Positions 1 through 5,926 of a stretch of 6,189 bases of DNA are shown one piece after another. Origin of the DNA: Acidimicrobiaceae bacterium (GTDB lineage: Bacteria > Actinomycetota > Acidimicrobiia > Acidimicrobiales > RAAP-2); contig PLXU01000210.1 in NCBI GenBank assembly GCA_003151555.1, positions 1 to 6,189 of the forward strand, written 5' to 3'. The position numbers were made by a program, and so were the translations under genes. The notes beneath the pieces are model-generated. The model saw nothing but the letters and a program-made list of their open reading frames with translations. It was not told where the DNA came from and made no database searches. Within the stretch, counting starts at the first letter, position 1. Each line of letters opens with the position of its first letter.

Positions 1-1310
1 CCCATGACCTGGACCCCGGTCGGCAGGCCGTTGGCGACACCGGTGGCGACGCAGGCCGCCGGCAGACCCATCAGGTTGGCCGGCATCACGAAGCGGAACA
101 ACTCCACGACCTTCATGGCCGTGTCGCCATCGATGATGTCGTAGCCGTGTTCGAAGGGCGGTTGCGTCCACACCGGTCCGACGACCAGCGGATAGGTCGC
201 CATGAACTCACGCCACGCCTTCTCGACCTTGTAGCGGTTCTCGTGCATCAGCGCCATCGACTCGGGCGTCGCCGGCGGATACTCGATGTTCGTGAGCTCC
301 AGGAATCGTTGACCCTCCGCTCCCATCACCGCCATGAGGAGCGGCTTACGCACTGAGAGGCTGGTCATCATCAACTCGGACCACGCCAGGTAACTCTCGA
401 AGACCATCGGCGGTTCGATCTCTTCGACCTCGTAGCCCGCCGCTTCGAGCGCTCGGCCCGCAATGCGAACGCCCTCGGCGACACCAGCGTCAGTCTCGCC
501 GCCGAATGGTTCGGGCACCAGAGCCACGCGCTTGGCGACGCTCGGCCCTCCGAGCGGGGCGTCAATGGACTGCGGATCGCGGTGGTGGGCCCCCATGACC
601 GCGCGGAGACCGAGGCGCACGTCACCCACGGTTCGGGCCAAGACACCGTTGACCAGCATGATCTGGGCATTGATCGCCATGTCCAGGATCGACGACGGGT
701 TACCTTGGGCCACGCGGCCGCGTGAGGGCTTGATCGATGCGATCCCGCAGGCGTAGGCCGGGTTGCGAAGGGATCCGCCGATGTCGTTGCCCAGTCCGAT
801 GGGACTCATGCCCGAGGCTATGGCGGCCGCCTCCCCACCGGAGGAGCCGCCGACCGTGCGCCCGTGTTTCCAGGGATTGTGCGTCACGCCGAAAAGCGAG
901 GACTCGGTGTTGATGCGCAGTCCGAGGTCGGGCATATTGGTGCGCGCGAGTGCGACGGCCCCGGCCCGGCGCATGAACTCGACCGGCGGCGCGTCGGCGT
1001 CGGCCATAAAGTCCTTCAGGGGCACGCAGCCCTCATTGGTGCTGTAGCCCGCGACGTCGAGGTTGACCTTGATCGTGAACGGCACACCGTGCAGGGCGCC
1101 CAGTGGACGCCCGGCCCTTTGTTTCGCGTCGGCGACGTCGGCCTCGGCGCGAACCTCGTCGGGACGCACTTCGACCACGGCGTTGACCGCGCCGTTGACC
1201 GCGTCAATTCGCTCCAAATGGGCTTCAATGACTTCACGCGACGACGTGGCGCCGCTCCGAATCAAGTCGGCGAGCGAAGACGCCGACTCCTGCCACAGTT
1301 CCTTTGCCAT
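1..1310 (-). CDS. Amidase (amidase signature family), C-terminus cut by window edge
   Basis: Hydrolyses a carboxamide to carboxylate and ammonia; the substrate cannot be read from the sequence. The frame is open from the ATG at 1310 to the window start, 436 codons with no stop. Family members usually have about 450-500 residues, so only the tail is missing. The Ser-cisSer-Lys triad is clear: K81 in GVPFTIK, S156 in GGSSGGEAA and nucleophile S180 in DIGGSLRNPA. The spacings of 75 and 24 residues equal those of mammalian FAAH (K142/S217/S241). The last visible residues, PTGVQVMG, match the usual C-terminal family motif. No signal peptide is seen, so it is probably cytoplasmic. The start is supported by GGAGGT four bases upstream (1314-1319). 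The gene lies 55 bases after pstB on the same strand and might be cotranscribed, but nothing links it to phosphate. One oddity is Asn in GNDIGGS, where Thr or Ser is usual. Family assignment is firm; the specific function is unknown. Confidence 0.93.
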   Translation of the reverse strand, partial: MAKELWQESASSLADLIRSGATSSREVIEAHLERIDAVNGAVNAVVEVRPDEVRAEADVADAKQRAGRPLGALHGVPFTIKVNLDVAGYSTNEGCVPLKDFMADADAPPVEFMRRAGAVALARTNMPDLGLRINTESSLFGVTHNPWKHGRTVGGSSGGEAAAIASGMSPIGLGNDIGGSLRNPAYACGIASIKPSRGRVAQGNPSSILDMAINAQIMLVNGVLARTVGDVRLGLRAVMGAHHRDPQSIDAPLGGPSVAKRVALVPEPFGGETDAGVAEGVRIAGRALEAAGYEVEEIEPPMVFESYLAWSELMMTSLSVRKPLLMAVMGAEGQRFLELTNIEYPPATPESMALMHENRYKVEKAWREFMATYPLVVGPVWTQPPFEHGYDIIDGDTAMKVVELFRFVMPANLMGLPAACVATGVANGLPTGVQVM

Positions 1311-1341
1311 GAGACCTCCGTCGAAAACTCTCCGGGTAGTC

Positions 1342-1364
1342 TCGCACGCGCCAGGCGCGTTCGA
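1342..1364 (-). repeat. Short hairpin between pstB and the amidase gene
   Basis: A perfect 7+7 palindrome around one base (ACGCGCC-T-GGCGCGT on the minus strand, 1346-1360) is extended by a further 3 bp (TCG/CGA) after one A-G mismatch. As RNA it would fold as a 6-bp GC-rich stem with a 3-base loop plus the outer pairs. It starts two bases after the pstB stop codon. No T tract follows on either strand, so it is not a standard intrinsic terminator. It could protect the 3' end of the pst mRNA, partly separate the amidase from the operon, or be a protein-binding palindrome. Confidence 0.5.
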
Positions 1365-1365
1365 A

Positions 1366-2193
1366 TCAGCCGAAGCGACCTTCGATGTAGTCGAGGGTCC
1401 GCTCATCCGCCGGATCGGTGAAGATCTTGGAGGTCGGACCGAACTCGATCAGCTCACCCGCTCGATCTTCGCCCATCAATAGAAAAGCACAGTCGTCGGA
1501 GACCCGTAGCGCCTGTTGCATGTTGTGGGTCACGATGATGATCGTTACCCGATTCTTCAACTCGCCCATGAGCGCTTCGATCGCTTGGGTGGAGATTGGA
1601 TCAAGCGACGACGTCGGCTCGTCCATCAACAAGATCTCGGGTTCCACGGCCAGGGCTCGCGCGATGCAAAGTCGCTGCTGCTCGCCTCCCGAAAGGGTGA
1701 CGGCGTGTGCCTTCATACGACTCGAGACGCTGTCCCACAGCGAGGCCGCTACCAGCGACGACTCCGCAGCTTCGTCGAGCAGCGACTTCTTGCGAATGCC
1801 ATTGAAACGAAGTCCCGAGACCACGTTGTCGTAGATACTGAGGGTGGGAAAGGGGTTCGGGCGCTGAAAGACCATGCCGATGCGGCTACGTAGCAGGGTC
1901 GTCGGCAGGCTGCCGTGGTAGACGTCGACGTCGCCCAGCTTGATCTCACCGGAAACCACGGCCCCCTTGGTCAGGTCGTGCAGGCGGTTGAGGGCGCGCA
2001 GGAGCGTGGTCTTGCCCGATCCCGATGGACCGATGAGCGAGGTGATTTTGTTTGACGAGACGTCGAAGGTCGCGTCGCGCACCGCGGTGCGACCATTGAA
2101 CGTAACGGCGACGTCCTTGAGACTCATGACCACCTTGGGTGGTGCGGTGTCAACCGACTGTGCCGACTTTGCGACCGCAACTTCTTCTTGCAT
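1366..2193 (-). CDS. pstB: Phosphate ABC transporter ATP-binding protein PstB
   Basis: Cytoplasmic ATPase that powers phosphate import through the PstC/PstA channel (275 residues from the chosen start). Counting from that start: Walker A GPSGSGKT at 55-62, Q-loop Q110 in [12 protein letters not shown] signature LSGGEQQR at 167-174, Walker B ILLMDEP at 187-193, and switch His223 in [18 protein letters not shown] and the C-terminal [11 protein letters not shown] are typical of PstB rather than other ABC ATPases. The frame also has an ATG at 2208, directly after the pstA stop (TAAATG). I prefer the ATG at 2193 because GGAGG (2202-2206) lies 8 bases before it, whereas it would fall inside the coding sequence of the longer form. 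About 20 residues precede the ABC core, somewhat more than in E. coli PstB. It is last of the four pst genes, and no phoU follows. Confidence 0.97.
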   Translation of the reverse strand: MQEEVAVAKSAQSVDTAPPKVVMSLKDVAVTFNGRTAVRDATFDVSSNKITSLIGPSGSGKTTLLRALNRLHDLTKGAVVSGEIKLGDVDVYHGSLPTTLLRSRIGMVFQRPNPFPTLSIYDNVVSGLRFNGIRKKSLLDEAAESSLVAASLWDSVSSRMKAHAVTLSGGEQQRLCIARALAVEPEILLMDEPTSSLDPISTQAIEALMGELKNRVTIIIVTHNMQQALRVSDDCAFLLMGEDRAGELIEFGPTSKIFTDPADERTLDYIEGRFG

Positions 2194-2201
2194 TTTCACA
2201 G

Positions 2202-2206
2202 CCTCC
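2202..2206 (-). promoter_or_regulatory. Ribosome binding site that decides the pstB start
   Basis: GGAGG on the minus strand sits 8 bases before the ATG at 2193. It overlaps the G of the upstream ATG at 2208, so it cannot serve that start. Only the distal end of pstA could provide a site for the 2208 ATG, and no purine-rich match is obvious there. Confidence 0.7.
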
Positions 2207-2208
2207 AT

Positions 2209-3135
2209 TTAGCGTCTCTCTCTTCTCAATCGCGCGGCCACGAATCGGCTGCCCAAACTTAAAATCATCACCATCACGACCAGTGTTAGGGCCACGCCCC
2301 ACGCGGCCGCGCGCTGGGTCGGGTACTGCGAGCCCGAGTAGTTGTAGGTCAGCAGTGGCAGCGACGACATCTGCTTTAAGGGGCTCCAGGTCCAATTGCC
2401 CGACGCGCCGATGACCAAGAGCAGGGGCGCGGTCTCGCCCATGGCGCGCGCCAGCGAAAGCAGGATCCCGGTGATCATGCCCGGCAAGGCTGCCGGAATG
2501 ATGACGCCGCGCGTCACACGTGAACTGCGCGCGCCGAGCGCCAGACCGGCTTCGCGCAACGTCGCGGGCACACCGCGAAAGGACAATTCGCTGGCCTTGG
2601 CAATAAGGGGCACCATCAAGACGGACAGGGCCACGATGCCGGCCATGCCCGAGAACGTCTTCATCGGCACGACAACGTACTCGTAGGCAAACACGCCCAG
2701 CAGGATCGACGGCAGACCCGTCATTATTTCAATGATCGCGCGCAAGAAGTTGGCCGCGCGCGAGGAGGCTTCGCTCAAGTACAGACCGAGCAGCACCGCG
2801 ATGGGAATGGCGATCAACCCGGCCAGAAAATCGATGATCACCGTGCCCTCGATGGCGTTGCCGATCCCGCCGATGGCGCTCTGGTCGACGAGGCTGGGCT
2901 GGGTGGGCAGCGTGTGCAGGAAGGGCCAGCTGATGGAGGACACTCCCCGTTGGATGAGGGCGAAGATGAGCGACCCGAGCGGCACTAGCGCGAGCACAAA
3001 CGCGGCTACTAGCGCGACGAGAAACACCCTGGAGAGCCACGTTCTGCGACCAAGCGTTTGCGCAGCGCGCATTTGGATCTCCGCACGCCGTTCGAGAATC
3101 GGGTCCGGCGGCAGGTCGGTGAGCGTGTCGGTCAT
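2209..3135 (-). CDS. pstA: Phosphate ABC transporter permease PstA
   Basis: One of two inner-membrane subunits forming the phosphate channel (308 residues). Hydrophobic stretches predict six membrane segments at about 36-61, 96-120, 132-157, 162-180, 219-243 and 277-300. The EAA-type loop that docks onto PstB spans about 194-218, starting REAGLALGA and ending IIPAALPG. A hydrophilic N-terminal tail of about 30 residues is rich in charge. The MTGLPSILLG stretch and the region around ARAMGETAPLLLVIG are typical of PstA/PstC. Its ATG overlaps the pstC stop (ATGA, 4-base overlap) and no good Shine-Dalgarno sequence is visible, so translation is probably coupled to pstC. Its own stop abuts an ATG of pstB. 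Identity as PstA rather than PstC rests on the order and on the shorter first periplasmic loop. Confidence 0.95.
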   Translation of the reverse strand: MTDTLTDLPPDPILERRAEIQMRAAQTLGRRTWLSRVFLVALVAAFVLALVPLGSLIFALIQRGVSSISWPFLHTLPTQPSLVDQSAIGGIGNAIEGTVIIDFLAGLIAIPIAVLLGLYLSEASSRAANFLRAIIEIMTGLPSILLGVFAYEYVVVPMKTFSGMAGIVALSVLMVPLIAKASELSFRGVPATLREAGLALGARSSRVTRGVIIPAALPGMITGILLSLARAMGETAPLLLVIGASGNWTWSPLKQMSSLPLLTYNYSGSQYPTQRAAAWGVALTLVVMVMILSLGSRFVAARLRRERR

Positions 3136-4094
3136 CGGTGGGCCAACGCTCGCTTGGTCAACAGACGGGCCCCGGCATTGACGGCCGCCGTGATGATCAT
3201 CAGCATCAGCGCCAGCGCGGCCAGGGCGCTGCCCGTCGAACCGGTCGCCTCGCCGAACTCCGTGGCGATGGTGGAGGCCAATGTGGCGCCGGTCGAAAAA
3301 AGGGAGCGGGGAAGCTGCGGGTTGGACCCGATCACCATGGCCACCGCGATTGTTTCGCCGAGGGCCCGGCCGGCGCCGAGGGCGATCGCCCCGAGAATAC
3401 CCGTGCGTGCGCTCGGCAGCACGACCCGAACAAGGACCTGGCTGCGCGTCGCGCCCAGCGAGAGACCGCCTTCGATGAGGTCGTTCGGCACGACGGAGAT
3501 GACGTCGCGCGAAATCGCCACGATGGTCGGCAGAATCATGATCGAGAGCACGATGCCGGCGAGGAGCACACTGAATCCCTCCTGGGGGCCATTAAACGGC
3601 CAGGCACCACCGGTGATGCCGGCGAGGAAAGGATCGAGGGTCTTGTTGAGCCAGGGAATGAGGTACCACAGTCCCCACAGGCCGTAGACCACCGAGGGCA
3701 CCGCGGCGAGCAACTCCACCAACGCCGAAGACGTGGTGCGCAGGCGTTGGGGGATCAGGAATAGCAACGCCAGGGCGGAGGCCAGTCCGACCGGCACGGC
3801 GATGACGAGCGCGATCAGGGTGGTCAGCAGGGTGTCGACCAGCAGGGGCAGGGCCCCGTACGGGCCGGTGCCGGGGACCCAACGACTGCCGGTGACCATG
3901 TGGAAGCCGAATTCGCGAAGCGCCGGCCACGCGGTGTGCAGCACGCTCCACACGAACAACACGATCACCGCGCCAAAGAACAGCGCGGTGCCGCGCAGCA
4001 AGAACCTATACGGACGGTCCGAAGTGGCCGAGCGACGAATTCTCTCGGCCACTTCGGATCCCGCAACGTGAGTCTCGGTCTCCTTCGTCTTCAT
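3132..4094 (-). CDS. pstC: Phosphate ABC transporter permease PstC
   Basis: Second membrane subunit of the phosphate channel (320 residues). Predicted membrane segments lie at about 31-53, 84-113, 126-148, 174-198, 230-255 and 287-312. The EAA-type loop is at about 207-228 (IEGGLSLGATRSQV, then VVLPSA). The first periplasmic loop carries WVPGTGPYGALP, like the conserved W-x-P...fGalp of PstC. GAGRALGETIAVAMVIG is the PstC family stretch in segment 5. The ATG at 4094 is the only plausible start, but the bases before it give a poor Shine-Dalgarno sequence; the nearest good one, GGAGAG, is about 20 bases away. Less PstC than PstS is therefore likely to be made. Codons 13-26, in the cytoplasmic tail before the first segment, contain a 15-bp perfect inverted repeat, described separately. 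Confidence 0.96.
   Translation of the reverse strand: MKTKETETHVAGSEVAERIRRSATSDRPYRFLLRGTALFFGAVIVLFVWSVLHTAWPALREFGFHMVTGSRWVPGTGPYGALPLLVDTLLTTLIALVIAVPVGLASALALLFLIPQRLRTTSSALVELLAAVPSVVYGLWGLWYLIPWLNKTLDPFLAGITGGAWPFNGPQEGFSVLLAGIVLSIMILPTIVAISRDVISVVPNDLIEGGLSLGATRSQVLVRVVLPSARTGILGAIALGAGRALGETIAVAMVIGSNPQLPRSLFSTGATLASTIATEFGEATGSTGSALAALALMLMIITAAVNAGARLLTKRALAHR
4018..4058 (-). repeat. 15-bp perfect inverted repeat inside the pstC 5' coding region
   Basis: TCCGAAGTGGCCGAG at 4018-4032 is the exact reverse complement of CTCGGCCACTTCGGA at 4044-4058, with an 11-base loop. In the pstC mRNA this is a GC-rich 15-bp hairpin beginning 36 bases after the A of the start codon. Two further G-C pairs can form if one A is bulged. 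The arms encode S13-E17 and R21-D26, in the charged tail before the first membrane segment. No U tract follows, so it is not an intrinsic terminator. A role in mRNA stability or in lowering pstC translation is inference. Confidence 0.85.
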
Positions 4095-4110
4095 TGTTGC
4101 TTCGCTATTT

Positions 4111-4125
4111 CAATCTCTCCGATTG
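4111..4125 (-). promoter_or_regulatory. Small hairpin with a GGAGA loop between pstS and pstC
   Basis: On the minus strand CAATC-GGAGA-GATTG forms a 5-bp stem with the only Shine-Dalgarno-like bases of the pstS-pstC gap in its loop. The loop is about 21 bases before the pstC ATG, too far for normal initiation. The stem is short and may be chance. Confidence 0.3.
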
Positions 4126-4132
4126 CTAGTGA

Positions 4133-5467
4133 CTAACTCAGTGCGAGCGACTGCGCGTTGTAGGTCATCAACGACACCTGGTGCTCGGCCAAGGTCGTGA
4201 CGTAGGCGGGCAGCGGTACGTAACCCTGCTGCTGCGCCACGGTCTGACCACCTTGGGCTCCGCTCTGGACGGTCCAGTCGAGGAATTTGGCGACCAACTT
4301 CTCCGAGTTGAGCGACGCGGACGTGCCGCCCACCGTGCCCAGACCGTTCCAGTCCTCGCGCACAATGGCCCAGCTGTAGCCGGCGATCGGGTAGTCCCCG
4401 GCGCCGGCGCCGTTGACAATCGAGAAGTTCGACACCACGCCGGCACTGCTTTCACTGGGTGGCGAGGCGGAGAAGGAAGCGGCGTCGGCCGCCACGGTAG
4501 TCGGGTTGACCGCGACATCCTTACCCTTGGCGTTGACGATCAACGCCGCCGGCAGCGTGTGCTGCAAGAGGATGTAGGAGTACTCGACGTAGCCAATGCC
4601 ACCCACGGTCTGCTCAACGTCGGCGGCGACACCGGCGTTCTTCTGACCGCCCAGGCCGTCGCTGGGGACCTGGCCCTGGTTGAACGTGGTGTTGGGGTAG
4701 ACCTCGGTGCCCGCGGAGGTCTTGTAGTTCGCGCCCTGGGTCGCGTTCAGGTAGTTCGAGAAGATGAAGGACGTACCCGAACCATCAGCGCGGTAGACCG
4801 GCACGACCGTGGTGCTTGGTAGTGCGCAGGTGCGGCGAATAACGCGACCCTTCTTGTTCTTCTTCAGGTTCACAATTTTTGGATTCAGGTGACAGATGGC
4901 TGCGTTGTTCCACTTGGTGATCGCACCGTCGTACATGCCCGCCAAGACCGCCGAGTTCAAGATCACCGGGGTCTTCTTGAACTTTGAGTTGAGCGACGGC
5001 AGGTTGTACATCATGCCGACCCCGCCGAGCACGACCGGGACCTGCACGTAATTGGTGAGCGTGCTCGCCGCGTTGGCCCCGGTCAGAATCGAGGCGTCCA
5101 GATTGGTCCCGTTGACCACGGTGCCCATCGGCACGTCCGAGGCGCCCACGGCGTAGGTGCCGGCCACGACACCCTTCTTACCGGCGGTCGAACCAGTGGG
5201 TGAGTAGAGCGAAATGGCGCTCGGCGCGTTCGCGCCCGAGACCTTCGCCGCTTCGGACATGTACACCGGGATAGCCGCGTTAAAGAACGGCTCGTCGAAG
5301 CTCGAGCCACCCATGGCTGGGTTGAGGCTGGCGGCCCCGTCGCTCGAAGCAAAGGTCAAGTCGCCCGTGAGGGTCGCCGTGGCGCCCGCCGGGGTGACGG
5401 CAAAGGTAGAGAGAAGGCCCAGGGAAGCAATCGCCACCCCTAACTTTCCTCGAAAGTTCTTCTTCAT
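4133..5467 (-). CDS. pstS: Phosphate-binding protein PstS, secreted, no lipobox
   Basis: Extracytoplasmic receptor that binds phosphate and delivers it to PstC/PstA (444 residues; E. coli PstS precursor is 346). A Sec signal peptide covers about 1-29: MKKNFRGK, a hydrophobic core, then a likely AGA cleavage site. There is no cysteine there, so it is not a lipoprotein. Phosphate-site residues by homology with E. coli PstS are S56-F57, S93/T94, D111 in GASDVPM, and R226 with S230-G231-T232 in YRADGSGTSF. Other family stretches are GAITKWNNAAI (181-191), GGIGYVEYSYI (289-299) and the C-terminal QQGYVPLPAYV. The only cysteines, C192 and C214, bracket a lysine/arginine-rich insert just before the R226 motif. 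The ATG at 5467 has AGGAGG (5478-5483) ten bases upstream, the strongest ribosome site in the operon. Transcription probably starts in the PHO-box region upstream. Identity is firm. Confidence 0.96.
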   Translation of the reverse strand: MKKNFRGKLGVAIASLGLLSTFAVTPAGATATLTGDLTFASSDGAASLNPAMGGSSFDEPFFNAAIPVYMSEAAKVSGANAPSAISLYSPTGSTAGKKGVVAGTYAVGASDVPMGTVVNGTNLDASILTGANAASTLTNYVQVPVVLGGVGMMYNLPSLNSKFKKTPVILNSAVLAGMYDGAITKWNNAAICHLNPKIVNLKKNKKGRVIRRTCALPSTTVVPVYRADGSGTSFIFSNYLNATQGANYKTSAGTEVYPNTTFNQGQVPSDGLGGQKNAGVAADVEQTVGGIGYVEYSYILLQHTLPAALIVNAKGKDVAVNPTTVAADAASFSASPPSESSAGVVSNFSIVNGAGAGDYPIAGYSWAIVREDWNGLGTVGGTSASLNSEKLVAKFLDWTVQSGAQGGQTVAQQQGYVPLPAYVTTLAEHQVSLMTYNAQSLALS

Positions 5468-5473
5468 TATTGG

Positions 5474-5491
5474 CTTTCCTCCTAAAGAAAG
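5474..5491 (-). promoter_or_regulatory. pstS ribosome binding site in a hairpin loop
   Basis: AGGAGG at 5478-5483 is a near-ideal Shine-Dalgarno sequence for pstS. CTTTC (5487-5491) and GAAAG (5474-5478), read on the minus strand, can pair as a 5-bp stem with most of the site (TTTAGGAG) in the 8-base loop. The stem is weak and AU-rich, so it would display the site rather than block it, if it forms at all. Confidence 0.6.
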
Positions 5492-5503
5492 TGAATCGTG
5501 AAC
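5490..5503 (-). promoter_or_regulatory. Two adjacent GTTCAC-like half-sites in the pstS leader
   Basis: On the minus strand GTTCACG and ATTCACT lie side by side (7-base period) between the leader hairpin and the ribosome site. They resemble the units of the PHO-like box upstream but lack its 11-base spacing and lie downstream of the proposed transcription start. They could be a weak secondary regulator site or coincidence. Confidence 0.25.
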
Positions 5504-5546
5504 GGCTACGGGAACTTGCCCGCGACACTCGCCGCGACCCGTAGCC
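5504..5546 (-). promoter_or_regulatory. Structured pstS leader: nested hairpins
   Basis: On the minus strand GGCTACGGG (5538-5546) and CCCGTAGCC (5504-5512) form a perfect 9-bp stem. Inside it CGCGGC-GAGT-GTCGCG (5521-5536) forms a second 6-bp stem (one G-U pair) with a four-base loop. No T tract follows on either strand, so it is not a terminator. If the -10 call at 5553-5558 is right, transcription would start at about the first bases of the outer stem, placing the 5' end of the mRNA in the hairpin. Possible roles are mRNA stabilisation or control of pstS. Confidence 0.6.
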
Positions 5547-5552
5547 AGTCAG

Positions 5553-5558
5553 AACCTA
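5553..5558 (-). promoter_or_regulatory. Candidate -10 of the pstS promoter
   Basis: TAGGTT on the minus strand fits the loose actinobacterial -10 pattern TAnnnT and lies 9 bases after the second unit of the PHO-like box. The -35 region would then fall within the box, with no good TTGACA, as expected for a promoter that needs an activator. The match is short, so confidence is low. Confidence 0.35.
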
Positions 5559-5563
5559 GGAAT

Positions 5564-5585
5564 ACCAAGTGAACGGATGGTGAAG
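5564..5585 (-). promoter_or_regulatory. PHO-box-like direct repeat upstream of pstS
   Basis: On the minus strand CTTCACCATCC and GTTCACTTGGT are two 11-base direct-repeat units. Their first seven bases, CTTCACC and GTTCACT, each differ by one base from the GTTCACC unit known from Streptomyces PhoP boxes and mycobacterial RegX3 sites. A degenerate third unit (ATTCCTA) follows at the same 11-base period at 5557-5563. The position, about 100 bases before the pstS start and over the likely -35, suits activation under phosphate limitation. No regulator gene is in the window. Confidence 0.65.
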
Positions 5586-5621
5586 AGAACGAACAGCGAA
5601 AGTTAAATGTTGCAGAACTCT

Positions 5622-5641
5622 AAAAACCTTGACAAATCAGG
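5622..5641 (-). terminator. Weak terminator-like hairpin after the zinc-ribbon gene
   Basis: On the minus strand CCTGA-TTTG-TCAAGG can form a 5-bp stem with one bulged A, followed directly by TTTTT. It lies three bases past the stop codon of the zinc-ribbon gene and would separate that gene from pstS. The stem is short, so it may terminate poorly or be chance. Confidence 0.3.
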
Positions 5642-5644
5642 CTT

Positions 5645-5863
5645 TCAGTCGCAACAGCTGTCCCGCCAGCCGCAGGCGGTGCAGCGAAAGTGCGCGTGCT
5701 CGGGGCGGAGCGCAGAACCGCAGTGCGGACACTCGTCAAAGGTCGCGAAACGGTTCGTGCACTGCGCCTCCGTGGGGGCGGACTCGCGAGCGGATGGCAC
5801 GTCGTTCGACACATTTACATTGTGGACGCTCGCCCCGAGTCGCGCGGTGATGGACACGCTCAC
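5645..5863 (-). CDS. Small zinc-ribbon protein of unknown function
   Basis: A 72-residue protein. The N-terminal 40 residues are polar and look unstructured. The C-terminal part holds CPHC (45-48) and CTAC (61-64), a CX2C-X12-CX2C zinc ribbon, followed by GWRDSCCD with two more adjacent cysteines (C70, C71) at the extreme end. C35 is the seventh cysteine. The start is a GTG at 5863 with GGCGG about 8 bases upstream; an in-frame GTG at 5857 is an alternative. Codon use is GC-rich at third positions like its neighbours. It is divergent from the phosphofructokinase gene with 63 bases between them and lies upstream of pstS on the same strand. I cannot assign a function. The four paired cysteines suggest metal binding, possibly a nucleic-acid or protein contact module. 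It could be mistaken for noise because it is short, but the clean paired motifs argue it is real. Confidence 0.75.
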   Translation of the reverse strand: MSVSITARLGASVHNVNVSNDVPSARESAPTEAQCTNRFATFDECPHCGSALRPEHAHFRCTACGWRDSCCD

Positions 5864-5926
5864 CGGATTTTCCGCCCAATTGACCTAAAGTATGAGAAAG
5901 AATCATTCCAGTACGAAGCAGGTTCG

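Noticed and set aside
864..1421. A 185-codon open frame on the plus strand opposite the amidase
   Set aside because: It is antisense to the amidase, whose catalytic motifs are intact; long antisense frames are expected in GC-rich DNA. The translation shows no recognisable motif.
3058..3764. Two overlapping plus-strand frames of about 208 codons opposite pstC/pstA
   Set aside because: They overlap each other in different frames and lie antisense to membrane genes with clear family motifs.
4181..4822. A 213-codon plus-strand frame opposite pstS
   Set aside because: Antisense to a well-supported pstS; the composition (many R, G, V, D) is typical of a GC-rich shadow frame.
5504..5546. The pstS leader hairpin as an intrinsic terminator
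   Set aside because: No T tract follows the stem on either strand, and it lies between a promoter-like region and the pstS ribosome site.
5630..5635. TTGTCA on the minus strand as a -35 box for pstS
   Set aside because: No convincing -10 lies 16-19 bases downstream (CAACAT at 17), and it overlaps the terminator-like hairpin.
5880..5908. TTGACC at 5880-5885 as a -35 box for the phosphofructokinase gene
   Set aside because: The -35 match is good, but the bases at 16-18 spacing (for example TCATTC) do not resemble a -10; I cannot support a promoter.
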